64,000 nt of DNA from Roseateles amylovorans (lineage in GTDB: Bacteria; Pseudomonadota; Gammaproteobacteria; Burkholderiales; Burkholderiaceae_C), in the NCBI RefSeq assembly GCF_025398155.2, contig NZ_CP104562.2, positions 2,976,001-3,040,000 of the forward strand, given 5' to 3'. The translations under genes and the position numbers were made by a program. Below the pieces are notes generated by a model, which worked only from the letters and a program-made list of their open reading frames with translations, searched no databases and had not been told where the DNA came from. This document shows, piece by piece, positions 43,701-52,700 of this stretch. Every line of letters starts with the position of its first letter. Position 1 is the stretch's first letter.

Positions 43701-46700
43701 CAACCGCGACGGCCAGGTGACTGCACGATCCATGCAGATCCAGGCGATGACGCTGGACAACGCGGGCGCCGGCGTGATCGCTGCTACCGCCGGCACGCTG
43801 CGCCTGGACGGCGTGCAGCTCACCAACGCCGGCAGCATCCAGGCCAACGGCGATCTGCTGGTGCGCACCACCGGGGTGTTGGACAACAGCGGGCTGATGC
43901 GGGCGCAGGGTCAGCAACAAGGTCAGGCCCCAGCCCAACTGCAAGTGCAGGCCGCGACGCTGCGCCACAGCGGCACCATGGCGTCGCAAGGCGCGCTGTC
44001 GGTGGACGCCACGCGCATCTATAGCAGCGGCACATTGGCCGCCGGCCTGCTCGCGGACAACACGATCGGCGCGCAAGGCGATCTGACGCTGCATGCCACG
44101 CAAGCGCTGCAGCACAGCGGCGCGGCGCTGGCGGGCGGCCGCCTCACCCTGGACGGCGAGACGGTGGACTTGCGCGGCACCCAGTTGCAGGCCGCGCAAC
44201 TCACGATCGGCGCGCGTACGGGCGAGCTTCAGTTGAGCCGCACGACCATCGCCACGGCCGGCTTGTTGGCGCTGTCCAGCCAGAGCACGCTCCATACCGA
44301 GGACGCCAAGCTCAGCGGCAGCGACGTGACCATCACCGCCACCGACTGGCGCAACGCGGGTGGCGAGATCGCCCAGACGTCAGCCGCCGGACGCTTGGAC
44401 ATCCAGGTGGCAGGCCTACTGGACAACGCCGCCGGGCAGATTCAGGCCAATGCCACGAACGCGGCCGTGCGGGCGCAGACGCTCGACAACGCGCAGGGCG
44501 CCATCGTGCATGCGGGCACAGGTCACCTTGCGGTGGATGCGACCACGCTCAATGGCGCCAGCGGCTCGTTGCTCACCAACGGCGCGCTGACGCTGACGGT
44601 GACCGGTGCGGCGGACTTTTCGCAAGCGAAGACGCAAGGTCAGCGCGTCTCGGTGACGGCAGGCAGCCTCAACCACCAGGGCGGCGAGTTGATCGGCGTG
44701 TCCGGCTTGGAGGTCTCGGTCGCCAATGCCGTCAACAACGTCGGCGGACTGCTGCAAAGCGGCGGCGACGTGCAGCTGCAGGCCGGGGTGCTGGAGAACG
44801 GCAACGGGCAGATCGACGGGGCCAGCGTGCATCTCGCGGGTGGCAGCGTGAACAACGGCGCGCAGGGCCTCATCGCGGCTCGGCAAGGGTTGAGCGTTGA
44901 TGTCGCACAGCTCGCCAACGCTGGCTCGCTGCAGGCTGGCGCGGCGATGGCGCTCAGCGCCACAGGTGCCGTCACCAACAGCGGTCAGGTCTATGCCCAA
45001 GGTCCGTTGTCGGTGCATGCCGGTACCACGCTGACCCACACAGGCACGCTCGCTGCGCTGGGCGCGGTGGAGCTTCAGGCGGACCGCATCGCCAGCAGCG
45101 GGCTCATCGCTGCGGGGTTGAAGTCCGACAGCACCTGGGCCAGCACCGGGGACCTGACGCTGCGCGCCACCGACTCGCTGCAACACAGCGGGCAGTTGAC
45201 GGCGGCCGGTCGCCTGAGCGCCACGGCGGGCTCGCTGCAATTGCAGGACAGCCGGGTGCTGGCGCAGCAGATTGATTTGATCGCCCGAAACGCTCTAGGC
45301 GCTCAGAACTCGCAGAGCGCTCAGACCAGCGAGCTGCGCCTGGACCGAGCGCAGGTGGTCACTGCAGGCACGCTGACGCTCGACAGCGCAGGTGGCCTCA
45401 CCACCAGTGGTGCCACGCTCAGCGGCAGCACGGTGCAGCTTCGCGCGACCGACTGGACCCACATCGGCGGCCAACTGGCGCAGACCTCCGCCACAGGCAG
45501 CCTCGGCGCGACGTTGCAGGGTCGCATCGACAACACCGACGGCGTCATTGCCGCCAACGCGCAGGACTTGACGCTGCGGGCGACCGAGCTGGTCAACACG
45601 CGCGGCAACCTGACCCACGCGGGCAGCGGCGCCTTGCACGTGGAGGTGGGCGATCTCAGCGGCGCACAAGGTCAGGTGCTGAGCGCGGGTGCGCTCGCTC
45701 TCGATGTGGTCGGCAACGCGTTGCTCAACGGCTCCAAGACCCAGGCGGCCACGGTGACGCTCAACGCCGGCAGCTTGCAGCATCAAGCCGGCCAGCTCAT
45801 CAGCGTCGGCGATGCCCGACTCCAGATCACCGGCAGCGCAGACAACACCGGCGGCGTCCTGCACAGCAGTGCGGATCTGCATCTGCAAGCCGGCGCGCTG
45901 GATAACCGAGACGGGCAGATCGGCGCGCGGGCCATCGAGCTCACAACAACGACCTTCAGCAACGGTGGGCAGGGGCTGGTGTCAGCGCAGGGGGCGCTGA
46001 CCCTCACCAGCGGCGAGTTGGCCAACGCCGGTACGCTGCAATCCGTCGGCGCGGTGGGATTGACTGTCACCGGCAACGCGCAGAACAGCGGCCTGATCTA
46101 CACGCAGGGCATTGGCTCGGTGCAGGTCGGCGGCACCTTGCAGCACACCGGGACCGTAGCGGCGCAGGGCGCGCTGACCGTGGAGGTTGATGCGCTGTCC
46201 GGCACCGGCACGTTGGTGGCCGGCCTGAAGCCTGACAACACGCTGGCCGCCAGCGGCGATCTGACGGTGCGAGCGCAGCAGGCGCTGCAGAACAGCGGCT
46301 CGATGCTCGCTGCGGGCGCGATGACGCTCTCAGGTGCCTCGCTGCAATTGCAGGACAGCCGTCTTCAAAGCGCTCAAGCGACGTTGACCGCGTCAGGGGG
46401 AACACTTCAACTGGACCGTGCCGTGCTGGCCAGCGCCGGGGCACTGGCGCTCACCAGCGCGCAGGGCGTCCTCGTCACCGATGGCGCTCAACTCAGCGGA
46501 TCGAGCGTCGACATTCGTGCCCAGGATTGGCGCAACGTCGGCGGTGGGGTGACGCAGACCGGATCGACGGGGGCCTTCACGGCCGTGGTCGGCGGCACGC
46601 TCAACAACCGATCCGGCCAGATCCAGGCCACCGGTGCCACGCTGAGCCTGGACGCGCAGGCCCTGGACAACACGCTGGGTCGCCTCGCTCAAGCCGCTAC

Positions 46701-49700
46701 AGGCACCACCACGCTGCGCGTCGGCACGCTGCAAGGCCACGCGGGCCAAGTGCTGACCAACGGACAGTTGACGCTGCGGGCCACGGGCGCAGTCGACCTG
46801 AGCCAGGCCCAGACGCAAGCCAGCGGGGTGACGCTGACCGCGTCGTCGCTCAACCATCAAGGCGCCCAGTTGCTGAGCACCGGCACCACGACGATCGACG
46901 TCACTGGCCAGATCAACAACAGCGCCGGCACGGTGGCCAGCGCGGGCACGCTGGACGTGCACGGCGGCAGTCTGGTCAATGCCTCCAACGGTCTGCTTCA
47001 AGGCGATGGTGTGACCACGCTCCGAGTGGACGGGACTCTTGATAACCAGGGTGGCAAGCTCCGTGCCGGTGGCGATCTGGCGCTGACCGCTGGCCGCATC
47101 GACAACCGCAGCGGCTGGGCCGGTGCGGATGGAGCGCTCACGGTGCAAAGCACGGCGGAGCTGCTCAACAGCAGCGGCAGCCTGATGTCGCAGCGCGCAA
47201 TGACCATCGATGCCAGCGCCATCGGCAATCAGCTCGGCCGCATCGGCAGCCTGCAAAGCGCGGTGACGCTGCGCAGCGGCGGGGCCATCGACAACACGCA
47301 AGGCCGGGTGCAGGCGGCGCAGGGGCTGTCGGTGACCGGGTCGGGCGTGACCAATCAACAGGGTGAGCTTTCCGGCACGGTGCTGACGCTGGACACCCGA
47401 GGCCTGGCGCTCAACAACCGGGACGGCCAGATGCTGGCCAGCCAGTCGCTGAGCTCGGTGAGCGGAGCTTTTGACAACGCGGGCGGGCTGGTGCAGTCGC
47501 TGGGCGACCTGACGCTGCGCACGCAGGGCGGGGCGTTGAGCAATGCACGGTCCGCAACCGGGGCAGTAGCGGGCACGCCCACGGGGATCCACGCGCGGGG
47601 CAATCTGACGCTCAATGCCGGCGCGTTGGTCAATGAAGCGGGCATCAGTGCGGCCGGCAGCGCGCAGATCGACGCGAGCCAGCTCACCAACCGGGCGGAG
47701 CTGTCCGCCGGCACGGGGCTCACCGCCACGGTGGCCGGGACGCTGGACAACGAAGGCGGTCGACTCATCGGGTCGCAGAAGCTCGATGCCACCGCTCAGC
47801 AAGTCCTCAACCAGCGCGGGCTGATCTACGGCGGCCAGACGCTGACGCTGCGAGGTGGCACCCGAATCGACAACAGCAACACCTCGGGCACCGGGCAAGG
47901 GTTGCAGGGCGGCAATGTCAGCCTCATCGCGACGCAGTTGGACAACCGCGCGGGCCAAGTGCTGGCCAGCGGCGATCTGGCATTGACGGTGGGTCAGTCG
48001 CTGGACAACGCCAACGGGCAGCTGGGTGCGGTGGGCCGGCAGACCATCGGCGACGGGGGCGCCGCCTCGGCGTCTGCGCTGGCCCTGAACAACGCCTCGG
48101 GCCGCATCTGGTCGGGTGCGGCGATGGGCGTCGGCGTGCGTGAACTCACCGGCGGCGTGGCGGGCCAGATCAGCAGCGGCGGCAGCCTGAGTCTGACGCT
48201 GGCGGGTGACTTCACCTACGGCGCCGGCAGCCAGCTGCAGTCCTCTGGCAACACGGTGCTGACGGTCTCCGGCGCCTTCACCAACCAGGGCACGCTGCGC
48301 AGCGGCGGCACGCTGTCCATCGGGGCATCGAGCATCGACAACCAGGCCAGCGGCGAGCTCAGCGGCACGGTGACGCTGCTCAACGCCAGCGGCACGCTGA
48401 CCAACCGCGGTCTCATCGACGGGGACGCCGTCGGCCTGACCGCTGACCGCCTGCTCAACCTGGGCAGCGGTCGGATCTACGGTGGGGACATCGTCCTGAC
48501 GGCGGGCCAGTTGGTGAACGACAAGGAGGGGGGCGCTGCCGCAGTGATCGCGGCGCGCAACACCCTGGACGTGCAACTGAGCCGCGACCTCATCAACCGC
48601 AACGGCGCGCTGATGTACGCAGACGGCGGCATGCGGCTGGTGGCCGACAGCCTGCTCAACGAGAACGCGACCATCGAGTCGAGCCAGTGGCTGGAGATCA
48701 GCACCCGCAACGGCCTGATCAACCGCACGGTCTACGACGGGCTGAGCACCGGCGAGGGCACCGGCCTGGGCAACCTGGCCAGCAAGTCTTTCATCAGCAG
48801 CGGCGGCGACATGCTGATCCACGCCGGCAGCGTGCTCAACAGCGGCGCGACGATCGAGGCGCGGGGTGATCTGTCGATGACATCGGGGACGATTCAGAAC
48901 CTGAATCCGTATCTGATGTGGGCCCGTGGTGTCGGACCGGCTGACACGATCATCCTGGACTATCGCTCCAAGAGCGGCGGCCTTTCCTTCCTGATCCCGA
49001 GATCGGCGGTGCTGGCTTTGAACGGCAGAACGCCCGAGCAGGCGATCGAAGACTTCAGGCAGGCGGACCCACAAATCGTCTTTGTTCTAGGCTACGAGCT
49101 CGCTGCCGGCACCGCCACGGCGGAAGTCACGCAAAGCGCAGCTGGCCGCATCATCGTGGGCGGCACGCTCAGCGTGACGGGAGGCGCCATCACCAACGAC
49201 ATGAGCCAAGTGATCGGCGCTGATGGCGTGGCGATCATCGGCTCTGCGGTGGAGAACGTGACGCGCACCGTGCGCGTGACCGATCCGTCGAACGGAACCC
49301 AGCGCGACTTGGTGCTCACCCTGCCGACGACGGCGACGTCCTATGCGCCAGCCGGAGTGACGCCCTCGGTGCGGACGTCATCCGGTGCGGTGAGTACCGG
49401 TGGTGCCGCGGCGTCTCAGCAGGCAAAGGGCAGCAGCGCGGTTAACGCCAGCGGTGGGGGCGGGCTGGGCGCGCTCTTCACCCGGATGCCCAGTCAGGTC
49501 AACGCGGCGAATGGGGCGTCCGCTAACACGGCAGTCAACATCGCGTGGCGTGCGGGGGGTAAGCCATCGGCGCAGGCGGTAAGCCCAGCGCAGTCCGGGC
49601 AGGCGGGTGTGAGCGCATCGGCCTCACAGCAGTCCGGCCGTGCCGGCCTCATCGCGATGCTGCGTGAGGCCTCCGCCGCAGTGGTGAGCGCAGATGCGGA

Positions 49701-52700
49701 CGGTCGCGCCAAGGCAGCGGCCGTAGCGCAAGCGGTCAGCACCGGCGGCGCGACGACGGCGCAGGACCGGCCCGGCACAGGTCGGCTGGTGACGCTCAAC
49801 AGCGCCAACGCCACGTTCAACGGCAAGCCCTTGGCGCACAGCGTGGGCGTCAGCCTCACGCTGCCGACGAACAGCCTGTTCAAGCTGCACAGCGAGCCCA
49901 CCTCGCGCTACCTGATCGAAACCGATCCGCGTTTTTCCAACTACCGCGACTGGCTCTCCAGCGACTACTTGCTGCAGCAGCTTGCCGTGGATCCGGCCAC
50001 CACGCAGAAGCGCCTGGGCGACGGCTTCTACGAGCAGCGCCTGGTGCGCGAGCAGATCGGCCAACTCACCGGCACCACCTTCCTGGAAGGCTATGCCGAC
50101 GACGAGGCGATGTACCGTGCGTTGCTCAGCAACGGCGCGAGCTTCGCCAAGGCGCATGAACTGCGCCCCGGCATCGCGCTGACGGCTGAGCAGATGACGC
50201 AGCTCACCACCGACCTGGTCTGGCTGGTGGAGCAGACGGTGACGCTGGCCGACGGCACGACGCAACGTGTGCTGGTGCCGCAGGTCTATCTGGTGCCGCG
50301 TGACGGGGACCTGTTGCCCAGCGGCGCGCTCATCGCCGGCAATCGGGTGGAGATGGCGCTGAGCGGAGACTTCAACAACACCGGCTCGGTACGCGGCGGC
50401 GATGTGGCCATCACGGCGCAGAACATCGCCAACACCGGGGACATGCGCGGCACTTCGCTGGCGCTCAGCGCCCGCGACGATCTTCGCAGCGTCGGCGGTA
50501 CCTTGTCGGCAAGGGGGGACATGGCCCTGACGGCGGGGCGTGACATCGTGATGGAAACCACCACGGCCAGCGGCAGAACGCAGCGCGGCAATGTGACGAC
50601 AAAAGCGACCATCCTGGATCAGGTGGCCTCACTGAGCGCCGGTGGCGTGATGGTGGTGCAGGCCGGGCGGGATGTGTCGCTGCAGGCGACGCAGATCACG
50701 CAAGGGCAAGACGGGAAGGGGACGGACGGCGGAGTGGTCATCCAGGCCGGGCGTGATTTGACGCTGAGCACGGTGCAGATTGCCAGCTCGCGTGACGAGA
50801 TCAAGAACGCCACCAACTTCAAGAAGGAGAGCCTGACACAGGACGTCGGCACCACGGTGCAGGGCGAGGGCGTGGTCGTTCTCAAAGCCGGTCAGGACCT
50901 CACGGCCACCGCTGCGGCGCTCAAGAGCAGCGATGCCGGCGTGACGCTGGCCGCCGGCCGCGATGTGTCGCTGCTGGCGGGCGAGGCCAACCAGGTCATC
51001 GAACAGATGACCCAGAAGACCAAGAAGAGCGTCGTCAAGAAGAAGACGACCACGACCTACAACAAGTCGGATGAGACCACCGCCATCGGCACCACGGTGT
51101 CTGGCGATACGGTGGATGTGCTGGCGGGGCAGGACCTCAAGCTAGTGGCGGCCAATGTGGTGTCGGATACGGGCACTGCGCTGCAGGCGGGGCGGGACAT
51201 CAGCATCGAAGGGGCGACCAACACACTGGAGACCGAGCAGTTCAAGAAGACGGTGAAGTCCGGCTTGATGAGCGGCGGCGGCATTGGTTTCAGCATCGGC
51301 AAGCAGTCGCTGGCGCAGACGACCAAGACGACGCAGGAGACGAACTCAGGCTCGACCGTGGCCAGCGTGGGCGGGGATGTGTCCATCGTCGCGGGTAACG
51401 CGTACCGGCAAGTCGGATCGGACATCGCTGCGCCGGGCGGGGATGTGAGCATCCAAGGCAAGAGTATTGATGTCCTGGAATCGCGCAACCAGCAGGCGCA
51501 GGACACGCAGACGAAGTTCAAGCAGAGCGGGGTGACGGTCTCGCTGAGCATTCCGGGCGTGTCCACCGCGATGGAAGCGGTGAAGGCGGGTGAGCATGTC
51601 ACCCAGACCGAAGACGACCGGATGAAGGCGCTGGCGGCGGCGACGGCGATCTCCAAGGCCATGCAGGCCCAGAAGGAGATCGCCAACTTCGAGCAGCTCA
51701 GCAGCGAGGCCCAGAAGCAGAGCATCCGATTCAACATCTCGGTGGGCAGCAGCAAGAGCACCACGCAGCAGTCGAGTCAATCGAATCAGGCGGCGGGCAG
51801 TTCCATCCTGGCGGGCGACAAGCTCAGCCTCGTCGCCACCGGTGGGGACCAGTCGTCCAACGTCACCGTGCGCGGGGGATCGCTCTCAGGTCAGGAGGTG
51901 CTGATCAAGGCGGACAACGCCATCAACCTGGTGGCGGCCACCAACACCAGCGAGCAGCACAGCGGCAACAAGAGCAGCAGTGCCTCGGTGGGCGTGGGCT
52001 TCCAACTGGGCGCGTTCAACAGGGTCGGGTTCACCGCCAGCGGCAGCGTGACCAAGGGCAACTCCGACGGCGTGGACAAGAGCTTCACCGCCACCGAGCT
52101 GAAGGGCGGCACCAGCGTGACGCTGCAGTCCGGCGGCGACACCACCTTGCAGGGGGCGGTCGTCACTGCGCCGACCGTCAAAGCGCAGGTGGGCGGCGAT
52201 CTGCAGATCGAGAGCCTGCAGGACACGGCGAAGTTCGACAGCAAGAGCAGCACCGTCGGCGGCAGCGTCACGGTGGGGTACGGCGCTGGCGGTAGCGCGA
52301 ACTACAGCAAGTCCAAGGTGGATGCGGACTATGCGGCGGTTGGCGCGCAGGCGGGCATCCGCGCAGGAGATGGCGGGTTCCAGGTGGAGGTGAAGGGCAA
52401 CACCGACCTCAAGGGCGGTGCCATCACCAGCAGCCAGGCGGCGATCGATGCGGGCAAGAACAGCCTGAGCACCGGGACGCTGACCACCAGCGACATCGAC
52501 AACCGCAGCCAGTACAGCGCCAGCGCGGTGACGGTGAGCGCGGGGACGAGCGGCGGGATGGCCGGCGCGTACAAGGCCAGCGGGGACGAGCGCAGCACGA
52601 CCAAGAGCACGATCAGTTCGGGGGTGACGACGATCACCAGCGGGGATGCGCAGAGCCAAGCGGCCTTGGACAAGCTGGACCGGGGGGCGACCAACGATGC

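Noticed and set aside
40507..44295. Very long minus-strand frame opposite the adhesin gene (also 46393-49074)
   Set aside because: Arg/His/Gln/Ala-rich composition with no fold; it mirrors the repeat structure of the real plus-strand gene.
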